Notes under the pieces: generated by a model | What the model was told of the DNA's origin: nothing | The model's database searches: none | The model's input: only the letters and a program-made list of their open reading frames with translations | From: a virus | Length of the DNA stretch: 20,767 nucleotides | Virus record (IMG/VR): IMGVR_UViG_3300025109_000084 | Coordinates: 1 to 20,767 of that record | Strand: one strand, 5' to 3' | Program-made: the position numbers and the translations under genes | Shown here: positions 12,731-20,393 of the stretch, piece by piece | Position numbering within the stretch: position 1 is the stretch's first letter | Layout of the letters: each line of letters begins with the position of its first letter

Positions 12731-13063
12731 ATGGGTAAGAAAAGAAGGCTGAATGCAGCCAAAGCAAAGTTTAACGCCAAACATGGCGCGCATCCTAGGA
12801 TGAAGTTTTTAGCCCAAACGACGCAAGCGCCCGAAGCCGAAACTGTTGAAGAAACAGCAACACTTGAAAAACCTCCAGAAGTTGAAACGGTATCAGTAAG
12901 TTCAGTAAGTTTAACACCAAAGAAAACTGTTACCGCTACTAAGCCCACCGCGACTAAGACTATTGTTGCAAAAGCTAAGAAAAGCGCAACAACTCGCAAA
13001 AAAAGCACAACTTCAACGAGAAAAAGAACGGCAAAAAAGAAAGCAAATAACACATCTGCATAA
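12731..13063 (+). CDS. Lys/Ala-rich protein with histone-H1-like tail
   Basis: A 110-residue protein preceded by AGGAG 6 bases before the ATG. The N-terminus MGKKRRLNAAKAKFNAKHGA is basic and helical. A central acidic Glu/Val/Thr-rich linker (about 33-60) follows. From about residue 62 the chain is a disordered run of Lys/Ala/Thr/Ser (KKTVTATKPTATKTIVAKAK, then KKSATTRKKSTTSTRKRTAK), resembling the C-terminal tails of histone H1 and bacterial H1-like proteins. It probably binds nucleic acid. In a head-assembly cluster it may help compact DNA in the capsid or be an internal protein, though low composition complexity means homology cannot be claimed. The leader contains a terminator and a possible alternative hairpin; ACTACATAA at 12707 is a degenerate version of the late box. 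The downstream 83 bases show no clear terminator. Confidence 0.7.
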   Translation: MGKKRRLNAAKAKFNAKHGAHPRMKFLAQTTQAPEAETVEETATLEKPPEVETVSVSSVSLTPKKTVTATKPTATKTIVAKAKKSATTRKKSTTSTRKRTAKKKANNTSA

Positions 13064-13121
13064 ATAAAGTTTTTTCTTTGTAAACGAGACGCAGCTTGCT
13101 AGGGGTTTTGTTTTGTGATTT

Positions 13122-13130
13122 ACTATTTAT
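13122..13130 (+). promoter_or_regulatory. Intergenic box ACTATTTAT, candidate late promoter of the neck genes
   Basis: ACTATTTAT occurs 16 bases before the ATG at 13147 and runs into ACTAGGAGGA, the ribosome site. If it is a -10-like element, the transcript leader would be very short. It is the same 9-mer as at 1838 and 8186. Confidence 0.48.
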
Positions 13131-13146
13131 ACTAGGAGGATTTTAA

Positions 13147-14427
13147 ATGCCGACTGATTTAAATCCAATATCACAAACCAGCGCCGTTATATTACCAGTG
13201 ACCGGCACCGCCACCGATGTTTCGGGAGCTGTTCCTTTTGGAATTTACACCGCATCGGTTGATTTTTTAAGTGGTGCCGTTGATCAAGTTGCTTATGTGT
13301 ATAAGAAGCTTGGGGGCGATGTCCTCGATATTGAAATAACAGCAGATAATGTATATGCTGCGTATGAAGAAGCCGTTTTGGAATATTCATATTATATTAA
13401 TATGCATCAAGGAAAGAACGTTCTTTCCTCAGTTCTGGGTTCACAAACCGGAACATTTAATCATAACGGTGAGTTATTAACGGGCCCTGCAAGTTCTAGT
13501 TTATATTATCCTCGCGGCGGAGGATTCGGATTATCTTATGCGCGCCGTGTAGGTGATACTGCAGCGACCGCCGGCGGCTTTGGGGGTACTGTGCCTCAAT
13601 ATTCGGCCTCATTTGCTCCAGTTAAAGATCAACAAGATTACGATATACAAACAATTATTTCTGATGCTTCTGACTCCGGAGTTAATGAACGCGGCGATGC
13701 AGTACCTTATGCTGGTTTAATTGAGAACAAGAGGGTCTTAATAGATAAAGTTTTTTATCGCTCTCCACGGGCTATGTGGCGCTTCTATGGCTATTATGGG
13801 GGTGTGGGTGTTGTTGGTAATTATTCCACGTATGGACAGTTTGCTGACGATTCTACATTCGAGATTATTCCCACATGGCAAAACAAAATGCAAGCCATTA
13901 TGTATGAAGACTCAATTTACACCAGGACCTCTCATTATTCATATGAGTTGGTAGACGGAAAATTAAGACTTTTCCCCACACCGAGTTACTGGGGCCTTGA
14001 CGATCTTGACGATACTATATGGGTAAAATTTCATGTTCAAGTGGATGCCTTTGCGACGGGCTCATATGATAATGGGGTTGAAGGCATCAATAATATTAAT
14101 ACTATTCCGTTTGATAATATACCATACGCGAATATTAATTCAATGGGTAAGCAGTGGATTCGTAAATTTGCGTTAGCATTATGCAAAGAGATGTTGGGAC
14201 AAGTGCGAGGCAAGTTTACTACGGTACCCATTCCAGGAGAAAGCGTTACGCTTAATCATTCAGAACTGCTATCTCAAGCAAAAGATGAACAACAACAATT
14301 GAGAGATAAGTTAATGGAGATGCTTGATACTGTTGAATACGTTGATTTGGCGAAACAGGATCAGGAGCTTGGCGAAGCAGCTACAAATATTCTTAAAGTA
14401 ACCCCGTTACCAATTTTTATAGGGTAG
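13147..14427 (+). CDS. 13: Neck protein, T4 gp13-like
   Basis: A 426-residue protein starting 7 bases after AGGAGGA. An early region, GGDVLDIEITADNVYAAYEE then AVLEYSYYIN, is helical and resembles the N-terminal part of head-tail connector proteins. The C-terminal region, WIRKFALALCKEMLGQVRGK then FTTVPIPGESVTLN, followed by a long charged helix (LSQAKDEQQQLRDKLMEMLD), fits my memory of gp13-type neck proteins in T4-like phages. In T4, gp13 with gp14 closes the packaged head and forms the tail-docking site. At 426 residues it is longer than T4 gp13 (about 309), mainly through a Gly/Tyr-rich insert (about 95-150). The next two genes match the order 13-14-15, supporting the call. Alternative: another head-completion protein of similar fold. 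Confidence 0.62.
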   Translation: MPTDLNPISQTSAVILPVTGTATDVSGAVPFGIYTASVDFLSGAVDQVAYVYKKLGGDVLDIEITADNVYAAYEEAVLEYSYYINMHQGKNVLSSVLGSQTGTFNHNGELLTGPASSSLYYPRGGGFGLSYARRVGDTAATAGGFGGTVPQYSASFAPVKDQQDYDIQTIISDASDSGVNERGDAVPYAGLIENKRVLIDKVFYRSPRAMWRFYGYYGGVGVVGNYSTYGQFADDSTFEIIPTWQNKMQAIMYEDSIYTRTSHYSYELVDGKLRLFPTPSYWGLDDLDDTIWVKFHVQVDAFATGSYDNGVEGINNINTIPFDNIPYANINSMGKQWIRKFALALCKEMLGQVRGKFTTVPIPGESVTLNHSELLSQAKDEQQQLRDKLMEMLDTVEYVDLAKQDQELGEAATNILKVTPLPIFIG

Positions 14428-14434
14428 ATAAGTT

Positions 14435-14923
14435 ATGGCAGATGAATGGAAAAGACCAGCACAACCGCCCCCTCCGCTCTTTCTTGGTAAAAAAGAGCGT
14501 GATCTTGTAAAGCAAGTTAATGATGAGCTTATTGAAAAGGTCATCGGCCAACAAATACTATATTATCCAATTGATATGAGCACTACAGACTTTCACCCGC
14601 TGTATGGGGAGGCTGTCGAAAAAACTTATTTGCCTCCCGTTCGTGTATATGCTTTAATAGAATTTACTGAGTTTACTACTGACTATTTAGAAAGCGCAGG
14701 CATTGATAAAATATGGGAGATCAATATTCATTTTCACAAAAGAAGGCTTGAAGAAGATCAAAACTTGTATGTTCGTGAAGGGGATTTTGTGTTGTATAGC
14801 GAGTATTATTATGAAATTGTAAAGCTGAGCGAGCCTAAGTTGTTGTTTGGTCAAGCCGATCGACAGTTTGAAATTGCAGCAAGATGCCGTAGAGCTAGAA
14901 AGGGGCTGTTCGATGCTACCTGA
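14435..14923 (+). CDS. Neck or head-completion protein, gp14-position
   Basis: A 162-residue protein whose ATG is 7 bases after the previous stop; only GATAAG precedes, so coupling is likely. After a proline-rich start (RPAQPPPPLFL) come QQILYYPIDMSTTDFHPLYG, PPVRVYALIEF, INIHFHKRRLEEDQNLYVRE and GDFVLYSEYYYEIVKLSEPK, then LFGQ and a basic end RCRRARKGLF. The strands and the H-x-H/KRR segment suggest a compact beta fold as in head-closure or tail-terminator proteins. I recall similar sequences between gp13- and gp15-like genes in environmental T4-like phages. It is much shorter than T4 gp14 (about 256 residues), so equivalence rests on gene order. The 3' end overlaps the next gene by 11 bases. 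Confidence 0.5.
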   Translation: MADEWKRPAQPPPPLFLGKKERDLVKQVNDELIEKVIGQQILYYPIDMSTTDFHPLYGEAVEKTYLPPVRVYALIEFTEFTTDYLESAGIDKIWEINIHFHKRRLEEDQNLYVREGDFVLYSEYYYEIVKLSEPKLLFGQADRQFEIAARCRRARKGLFDAT

Positions 14924-15785
14924 TAATTTTGATTTTGCAATGCTGCCGTCAGGAAGCGCCAACTATAAACTAAAAGAGATAGGAATGCTATCTTCTACCA
15001 TCGAAGATCTAGATTTCGCTTTATATGATTGGGTAAAAGATCTACAGCTTTCCACGAACACCAACGAGGGCTTTAACAAAGCTATTGTAATTTGGCAGAT
15101 CCCTGAAAGATCTTTTCAAGTTAAAAAGGATAAGGATCTCCGCGACGATGCCGGCGCACTTAAACTTCCCTTGGTAAGTGTAGAGAGAACGGGAATTGTT
15201 AAAGATCCCAGCAGGAAAGGCGCCTTCCAAGCTCAGCTATACTCAATCGATAAAAATGGTCGCACCGGCAGAATGGTGATCGCCCAAAAAATTGTCCCAG
15301 AAAAAACTCAGAATTTTGCGATCGCATCAGGCCTTCGCAGCAATATCGGAGTTAAGAAACAGAAGTATTATCCGAGAGTAAATAAGAAAGTTGTTGTTAA
15401 ATCTTTATCGATACCCATTCCCATTTATATTAATGTGGATTATAAGATTGTTATTAAGACTGAATACCAGCAACAGATGAATGATCTGATGACTCCGTTC
15501 ATAACCAGAACCGGACAAATTAACGGATTTCTTTTAAGAAGAAATGGACACCTCTACGAAGGCTTTATTGATCAAGGTTTTACTCATAGTAATAATGTCA
15601 ATAATCTTCAGGAAGACATGCGCATGTTTACAAGCGAGATCACCATTAAAGTGCTAGGCCACTTAATTGGCGAAGGTGAAAGCGACGATAGGCCCATTGT
15701 AAGGGTAGATGAGAACGTAGTGGAGTATCAATTTCCACAAGAATCTGCCGTTCCAGCTGGAAACACTAATTTTTTTGAAGATTAG
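14913..15785 (+). CDS. 15: Tail sheath stabiliser/terminator, T4 gp15-like
   Basis: A 290-residue protein. I place the start at ATG 14913, after AAAGGGG in the preceding gene; an in-frame start at 14847 would overlap that gene by 77 bases. Characteristic stretches are RSFQVKKDKDLRDDAGALKL, PLVSVERTGIVKDPSRKGAF, PRVNKKVV, LSIPIPIYINVDYKIVIKTE, YQQQMNDLMTPF and IKVLGHLIGEG. They fit my memory of gp15-type tail-completion proteins in marine T4-like phages. T4 gp15 (about 272 residues) caps the tail tube and sheath and binds the neck. Length and position right before the sheath gene agree, except that terminase genes 16 and 17, which lie between 15 and 18 in T4, are absent here. The stop codon overlaps the base of a 10-bp hairpin. 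Confidence 0.62.
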   Translation: MLPDNFDFAMLPSGSANYKLKEIGMLSSTIEDLDFALYDWVKDLQLSTNTNEGFNKAIVIWQIPERSFQVKKDKDLRDDAGALKLPLVSVERTGIVKDPSRKGAFQAQLYSIDKNGRTGRMVIAQKIVPEKTQNFAIASGLRSNIGVKKQKYYPRVNKKVVVKSLSIPIPIYINVDYKIVIKTEYQQQMNDLMTPFITRTGQINGFLLRRNGHLYEGFIDQGFTHSNNVNNLQEDMRMFTSEITIKVLGHLIGEGESDDRPIVRVDENVVEYQFPQESAVPAGNTNFFED

Positions 15786-15823
15786 TTCCTGAACATTAAA
15801 TGCATTTTTTCATTTCAGGAACT
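15784..15823 (+). other. Hairpin with perfect 10-bp stem after the gp15-like gene
   Basis: AGTTCCTGAA (15784-15793) and TTCAGGAACT (15814-15823) are exact inverted repeats around a 20-base AT-rich loop that itself contains AAATGCATTT. It starts inside the stop codon. Only TACTTTTAG follows, so it is a weak terminator or an mRNA 3'-end stabiliser. Confidence 0.6.
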
Positions 15824-15843
15824 TACTTTTAGGGAATAAAAAT

Positions 15844-15852
15844 ACTATTTAA
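15844..15852 (+). promoter_or_regulatory. Intergenic box ACTATTTAA, candidate late promoter of the sheath gene
   Basis: ACTATTTAA lies 21 bases after the hairpin and 50 bases before the sheath ATG. The leader then contains AGAC...GTCTTTTTT, a possible weak attenuator, and the ribosome site AGAGGAAC. Same 8-mer as the other intergenic boxes. Confidence 0.45.
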
Positions 15853-15902
15853 TTTATGATTGAGACATCGATTAGGTCTTTTTTCAAAAGAGGAACAACA
15901 TA

Positions 15903-18845
15903 ATGTCAGTAAAGAGCTTCAAATTTGTATCTCCTGGAGTATTTATCCACGAGATTGATAACTCCTTTATACCAAAATCAGCAGATGCTATTGGTCCGGT
16001 GGTTATCGGACGCGCATCTCGCGGTCTGGCGATGCAGCCAGTTAAAGTTGAGTCATATTCACACTTCGTAGAATTATATGGGGATACAGTGCCAGGAAAC
16101 GGCGGTGGCGATGTATATCGCGATGGAAATTATTCATCTCCTATGTACGGAACATACGCCGCAAAGGCGTTCCTGAGATCAAATGTCGCACCATTAACCT
16201 ATATTAGGCTTCTTGGTACGCAGCATACAGATGCTACTTCCGGGACCGATGGCGAAGCCGGCTGGAAGACAACGAGAGATCCAAATATTGATGTCGCCAG
16301 TAATGGCGGCGCTTATGGCATGTGGATTATTCCTTCGGGCACTGCAGCAACTTTAGATGCTGGCTCTTTGGCCGCAATTTGGTATGTTGATTCGGGCTCA
16401 GCTGTGATGCTGAGTGGCACTGTGCGCGGCGCAACAGCATCCGCCGGCGAATCTAGAATGCAAGCAGTCGGTGTTCCAATTGGTTCTGATACAAACGGAG
16501 TATATACCGTTTCTATCTCCGGCTCAGACGGCGCCCTAGAAAAGATTGCATTTAACTTTGATGACGATTCCGAATATTTTATTCGAAAGAGATTTAATAC
16601 GAACCCTCAGCTTGGTAATGTTCTTGCATCGGCCTTTTTCCCGACTGCTTCTGCCAAAAGATATTGGCTTGGCGAAAGCTTCGCGCAGACAGTTCGTGAT
16701 GGTGTTGATGGAACCCTTACGGGTGGCGGCACCGACTTAACGAGCGCCGAAGCACAGGCAATTATCTTGCCCATCGCTTCTGGATCGTCTGCTGCCGGCC
16801 CACAGGACATGTCAGGTAAAGGTTTTGGAGAAGCCCGCGCCGGTTGGTTTGTTGGCCAGGATCTTGGCGCTGCCGCATCTTATTCGCCGCAATCGGCTCA
16901 GAAGCTCTTCCGTTTAGTTGGCCGCGGCCACGGCGCATGGCTTTCTAAGAATGTGAAAGTTTCCATTGAAAAGATTCGGGCTTCAACAGCTCCCGGAATC
17001 ACTGATTATGGTACATTCTCTATAGTTATGAGAATGCTGAAAGATACAGATACCAATGTCCAGGTTCTCGAAAGGTTCGATAATCTCACCTTAGATCCTA
17101 GTTCTCCGAATTTTGTCGCAAGACGCCTCGGAGACGTCTATCATCAGTGGTCTGACACCACTCGCCGTCTTACACAATATGGCGAGTATCCAAATCAGTC
17201 CAAGTATGTTTATGTTGATATGAATGAAGATGTAGAGATGGGCGCAACAGACGCCACCCTTCTTCCATTCGGCTATTATGGACCGCCTAAGTTTACAGAT
17301 GTAACTAGTTGGAATGGAAGTGCTATGTCTGCATCAACTCTAGGTCCTTCGGCTATTGTCAACAAGTATATATACACGAATGCGGCTGTGTTTTCGGTAA
17401 CTACTAGTGGCTCAGCTCAATATAATTATTTTACTGTACAAACCGGTGCTAGCGGAATCGGTGCCTTCACCGCAACTCTTAAGTTCCCGTTTACAAGGCT
17501 TAGGCTCTCTGCATCTGATGGCGGTCTTGTCGATCAGACTGACGCATATTTCGGTATGCGCTCTACCAGAACGCAGACAAGCACTCGCGCAGATGCCAGC
17601 GCTGGGGCCCCAAATAGATTATGGTTAACCGAGATGCACAACGCAGATCCAACCACCGGGACAGCTCCTGCTGGTGTAGATGGCTTCGCTTATGTCTTCT
17701 CATTAGATGATATTGTCAAGTCTGATTCTGTAGATGGTTATTTCTTCCGCTCCGGATCGAGAGCTGGCGAAACGAGTTATGACGCAACCGGGGGCAGAAC
17801 TTATAAGGATCTGCTTGATGTTGACATCAATCGTTTCACCGCGCCATTCTGGGGCGGCTTTGACGGCGTAAATATCTATAAGCCCGATCCATTCTATAAT
17901 ACTGGAATTGGCTCAACAAACGCCGCTAGTTATACATATAGTACAATTCGGCGCGCAATTGATACGGTATCTGACGCAGAGCAGATTGATATGAATATGC
18001 TATCAATGCCTGGATTAACGAAAGACGCACTAACCGCGCACATGATTAATGTTTGTGAAGAGCGCGCAGATTCATTGGCGCTTATTGATTTGGCTAATGT
18101 ATATGTTCCTGCACACGAAGAGAGATTGTCTAAGTCGGCGCGCGTTGCCACAACTCCGACAGCGGCCGGAACCGCGCTTCGCGATAGAAGAATCGATTCA
18201 AGTTATGGTTGTACGTTCTATCCATGGGTTCAGACTCGGGATGAAGCTTCGGGCCAGTTAGTTTGGATCCCGCCCACAGTCGCTATGCTTGGTGTCTTTG
18301 GTTCTTCTCAGCGTAAGTCAGATGTTTGGTTTGCCCCCGCAGGTTTCAATCGCGGCGGCTTATCCGATGGTGCTGCTGGAATTCCAATCACCAATATTAC
18401 CGAGAGATTAACCTCTAAAAATAGAGATGTTCTTTATGAGAATAGAATTAATCCAATCGCATCATTCCCATCCAGTGGAATTGTTGTGTTCGGCCAGAAG
18501 ACTCTTCAGGAACGCCGCAGCGCCCTCGATAGAATCAACGTCCGCAGATTGGTTATCTACATGAAGAAGCAGATCTCAATTCTTTCTACTCAAGTTCTCT
18601 TTGAGCAGAATGTCCAGGCAACCTGGAACCGATTTAAGGGCCTCATCGAGCCATTCTTGGCAAATGTTAAGGTTCAATTCGGTATTACTGATTATCGCTT
18701 AATCTTAGACGAGAGTACAACTACTCCTGATCTTATCGATCAGAATATTATGTACGCTAAGATTATGATTAAGCCCGCGAGAGCAATCGAGTTTATCGCA
18801 ATTGATTTCGTAATCGCATCTACGGGTGCATCTTTTGATGATTAA
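15903..18845 (+). CDS. 18: Contractile tail sheath protein, T4 gp18-like
   Basis: A 980-residue sheath subunit; the sheath surrounds the tail tube and contracts to drive it through the host envelope. AGAGGAAC precedes the ATG. The N-terminus KFVSPGVFIHEIDNS, followed by GPVVIGRASRG and SYSHFVELYG, is the classic sheath start. The C-terminal domain (about 847-980) has FPSSGIVVFGQKTLQ, INVRRLVIYMKKQI, VLFEQNVQATWNRF and FIAIDFVIAST, the most conserved part of sheath proteins, which forms the inner ring and interlocking strands. An intermediate landmark is FTAPFWGGFDGVN near 643-655. T4 gp18 has about 659 residues, so roughly 300 extra residues lie in the middle, mostly Gly/Ser/Ala-rich outer-surface material. 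Followed by a small hairpin and another late-type box before the tube gene. Confidence 0.94.
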   Translation: MSVKSFKFVSPGVFIHEIDNSFIPKSADAIGPVVIGRASRGLAMQPVKVESYSHFVELYGDTVPGNGGGDVYRDGNYSSPMYGTYAAKAFLRSNVAPLTYIRLLGTQHTDATSGTDGEAGWKTTRDPNIDVASNGGAYGMWIIPSGTAATLDAGSLAAIWYVDSGSAVMLSGTVRGATASAGESRMQAVGVPIGSDTNGVYTVSISGSDGALEKIAFNFDDDSEYFIRKRFNTNPQLGNVLASAFFPTASAKRYWLGESFAQTVRDGVDGTLTGGGTDLTSAEAQAIILPIASGSSAAGPQDMSGKGFGEARAGWFVGQDLGAAASYSPQSAQKLFRLVGRGHGAWLSKNVKVSIEKIRASTAPGITDYGTFSIVMRMLKDTDTNVQVLERFDNLTLDPSSPNFVARRLGDVYHQWSDTTRRLTQYGEYPNQSKYVYVDMNEDVEMGATDATLLPFGYYGPPKFTDVTSWNGSAMSASTLGPSAIVNKYIYTNAAVFSVTTSGSAQYNYFTVQTGASGIGAFTATLKFPFTRLRLSASDGGLVDQTDAYFGMRSTRTQTSTRADASAGAPNRLWLTEMHNADPTTGTAPAGVDGFAYVFSLDDIVKSDSVDGYFFRSGSRAGETSYDATGGRTYKDLLDVDINRFTAPFWGGFDGVNIYKPDPFYNTGIGSTNAASYTYSTIRRAIDTVSDAEQIDMNMLSMPGLTKDALTAHMINVCEERADSLALIDLANVYVPAHEERLSKSARVATTPTAAGTALRDRRIDSSYGCTFYPWVQTRDEASGQLVWIPPTVAMLGVFGSSQRKSDVWFAPAGFNRGGLSDGAAGIPITNITERLTSKNRDVLYENRINPIASFPSSGIVVFGQKTLQERRSALDRINVRRLVIYMKKQISILSTQVLFEQNVQATWNRFKGLIEPFLANVKVQFGITDYRLILDESTTTPDLIDQNIMYAKIMIKPARAIEFIAIDFVIASTGASFDD

Positions 18846-18854
18846 AAAATCATC
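18837..18854 (+). other. Small hairpin over the sheath stop codon
   Basis: GATGATT and AATCATC pair over 7 bases around AAAA, spanning the stop at 18843-18845. No T tract follows, so read-through into the tube gene is likely. It may set relative sheath and tube mRNA levels, or be chance. Confidence 0.35.
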
Positions 18855-18858
18855 GTTT

Positions 18859-18867
18859 ACTATTTAA
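18859..18867 (+). promoter_or_regulatory. Intergenic box ACTATTTAA, candidate late promoter of the tube gene
   Basis: ACTATTTAA is 22 bases before the tube ATG, followed by AATATATAGGGAG with the ribosome site. Tube protein is needed in amounts similar to sheath, so a separate start would make sense. Inference from motif recurrence. Confidence 0.45.
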
Positions 18868-18889
18868 AATATATAGGGAGTAACAAAAT

Positions 18890-19495
18890 ATGCCATTCTG
18901 GTCAGAAGCACACGAGTCAACTACAAAAGACCCGAAAAGAAAATTTAGGTTTCAAGTAAGTTTTAGTAACATTGTCGATCCTAACGGCAACGGCCCCATT
19001 CTTTGGTACGCCAAGACAGTAAGTAAGCCATCTTTTCAGATCGCAACCACAGAGCACAAGTATTTAAATCATACATTTTATTATCCTGGTTCTGTTACGT
19101 GGCAGGATGTTACATTGGCGCTCGTCGATCCTGTTGTTCCCGATGTTTCAATTACTTTGGCTCGCCTTCTTGAGCAGTCAGGATATCGAATCCCCGGCAA
19201 TGCGGTTGATGAGGCATCTTTAGGCACTCTTTCGAAGGGTAACGCAGTCGGTGCTCTCGGTCAAGTAGCAATTGTGCAGCTTGACGGCGATGGTGTGCCC
19301 ATTGAAACATGGACGCTTTGGAATGGATTTATTACAGAAGTTAAGTTTGGAGATCTAGAGTACGGCTCTGACGATCTGCTTCAGCTTGATGTTACTCTTA
19401 AGTATGATTGGGCACGAATTGAGACCACTGCAGGTCAGTCGGCGCTTAATGGCGATTCCTCACAAGCAGCATTTAACATTGCTAGCGGAACGTAG
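18890..19495 (+). CDS. 19: Tail tube protein, T4 gp19-like
   Basis: A 201-residue tube subunit; stacked hexamers form the channel for DNA inside the sheath. AGGGAG precedes the ATG by 9 bases. Family features are the start PFWSEAHESTTKDPKRKFRF (tube proteins begin with a short arm, then RKFRFQV), WYAKTVSKPSF, HTFYYPGSVTWQDVTLALVD, and the C-terminal beta segment IETWTLWNGFITEVKFGDLE with LLQLDVTLKYDWA. These match the T4 gp19 tail-tube family pattern: a K-P-x-(F/Y) strand, the FYYPG-x-V-(T/E)W turn and the late K-YDWA. T4 gp19 has 163 residues; the extra is mainly a Gly/Asn-rich loop around 100-125 and the C-terminal tail after residue 180. The position immediately after the sheath is conserved in contractile tails. 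Confidence 0.93.
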   Translation: MPFWSEAHESTTKDPKRKFRFQVSFSNIVDPNGNGPILWYAKTVSKPSFQIATTEHKYLNHTFYYPGSVTWQDVTLALVDPVVPDVSITLARLLEQSGYRIPGNAVDEASLGTLSKGNAVGALGQVAIVQLDGDGVPIETWTLWNGFITEVKFGDLEYGSDDLLQLDVTLKYDWARIETTAGQSALNGDSSQAAFNIASGT

Positions 19496-19525
19496 TATAA
19501 TATAAAGATAACATAGAGGTGTATA

Positions 19526-20389
19526 TTGTCAAGAAATAGTGATCGCATGGGCCAACATACGGTTCAGGCCGCGGATCCTTCCCCGCAAATGACACAACAA
19601 ACAGAGGCTAGCCCCGGCGGTTTTTCTTTTGTTGTGCCTACAGAGTTTGTAGAACTGCCATCACAGGGTAGGTTCTATAATGAAAATCATCCTTTGCATA
19701 ATGTAGAAACAATCGAGATTAAGCAGATGACAGCCAAAGAAGAAGACTTATTAACATCGAGAGCCCTTCTTAAAAAAGGTGTTGCTTTAGATAGGGTGAT
19801 TAAAAGTATCATTGTAGATAAAAGAATTAATCCTGATTCGTTATTGGTTGGCGATCGAAATGCAATAATGGTTGCAGCCAGAATTTCCGGATATGGAAAT
19901 GATTATTCAACAAATATTAATTGCCCCAGCTGCACATCCACACAAGAATATTCATTTGATCTACATGATTCAAATATTACACATGGTACAGCCAGCGAAG
20001 AACTTAGCGTTAAAGATCTTGGCGGCGGCATGTTTAGCACAATTCTGCCGCGCACTAAGTTCGAAGTTACTTTCAGGCTCTTATGTGGAAATGATGAGAA
20101 AAAGCTTTTAGATCAGATTTCAAACGCAAGAAAGCGCAACAAAGAAGAAAACACAGTTACAAGCCAAATCAGACTTATCACTCATGCAATAAACGGAGAC
20201 ACTACTCCTGATGCTATTAACTTTTTTGTAGAAAATGTTCCGTCACTTGATGCTCAGCATTTGAGGGCGGCTTTTACGATGGTAACACCCGATATTGATT
20301 TAACTCAATATTTTTCGTGTAACGAATGCGGTTATGAAACCGATTTGGAGGTTCCGCTTACATCGGACTTTTTTTGGCCTAAGCGCTGA
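19526..20389 (+). CDS. 26: Baseplate hub/assembly protein, T4 gp26-like, with zinc-ribbon cysteines
   Basis: A 287-residue protein. It probably starts at TTG 19526, since AGAGGT (19514-19519) is 6 bases upstream; the first in-frame ATG (19547) has no ribosome site. After a disordered Gln/Pro-rich N-terminus come FSFVVPTEFVELPSQGRFY, EIKQMTAKEEDLLTSRALLK, KGVALDRVIKSIIVDKRINP, DSLLVGDRNAIMVAARISGY, and a C-terminal ending TSDFFWPKR. This is the pattern I associate with the T4 gp26 / phage baseplate assembly family. Two cysteine pairs, C133-P-S-C136 and C265-N-E-C268, probably bind one zinc across the fold, a ribbon inserted into the domain. The family acts in building the central baseplate hub. 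The next ORF begins 4 bases after the stop. T4 gp26 is smaller (about 208 residues). Confidence 0.8.
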   Translation: MSRNSDRMGQHTVQAADPSPQMTQQTEASPGGFSFVVPTEFVELPSQGRFYNENHPLHNVETIEIKQMTAKEEDLLTSRALLKKGVALDRVIKSIIVDKRINPDSLLVGDRNAIMVAARISGYGNDYSTNINCPSCTSTQEYSFDLHDSNITHGTASEELSVKDLGGGMFSTILPRTKFEVTFRLLCGNDEKKLLDQISNARKRNKEENTVTSQIRLITHAINGDTTPDAINFFVENVPSLDAQHLRAAFTMVTPDIDLTQYFSCNECGYETDLEVPLTSDFFWPKR

Positions 20390-20393
20390 ATAT

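Noticed and set aside
13064-13121. Terminator after the H1-like gene
   Set aside because: Only very short pairings (AAAG/CTTT, AGC/GCT) without a proper stem and T tract; not supported.
20334-20393. Earlier start for the 76-residue protein
   Set aside because: It would overlap the gp26-like gene by 56 bases and encode a shadow of its C-terminus; the ATG 4 bases after that stop is more likely.
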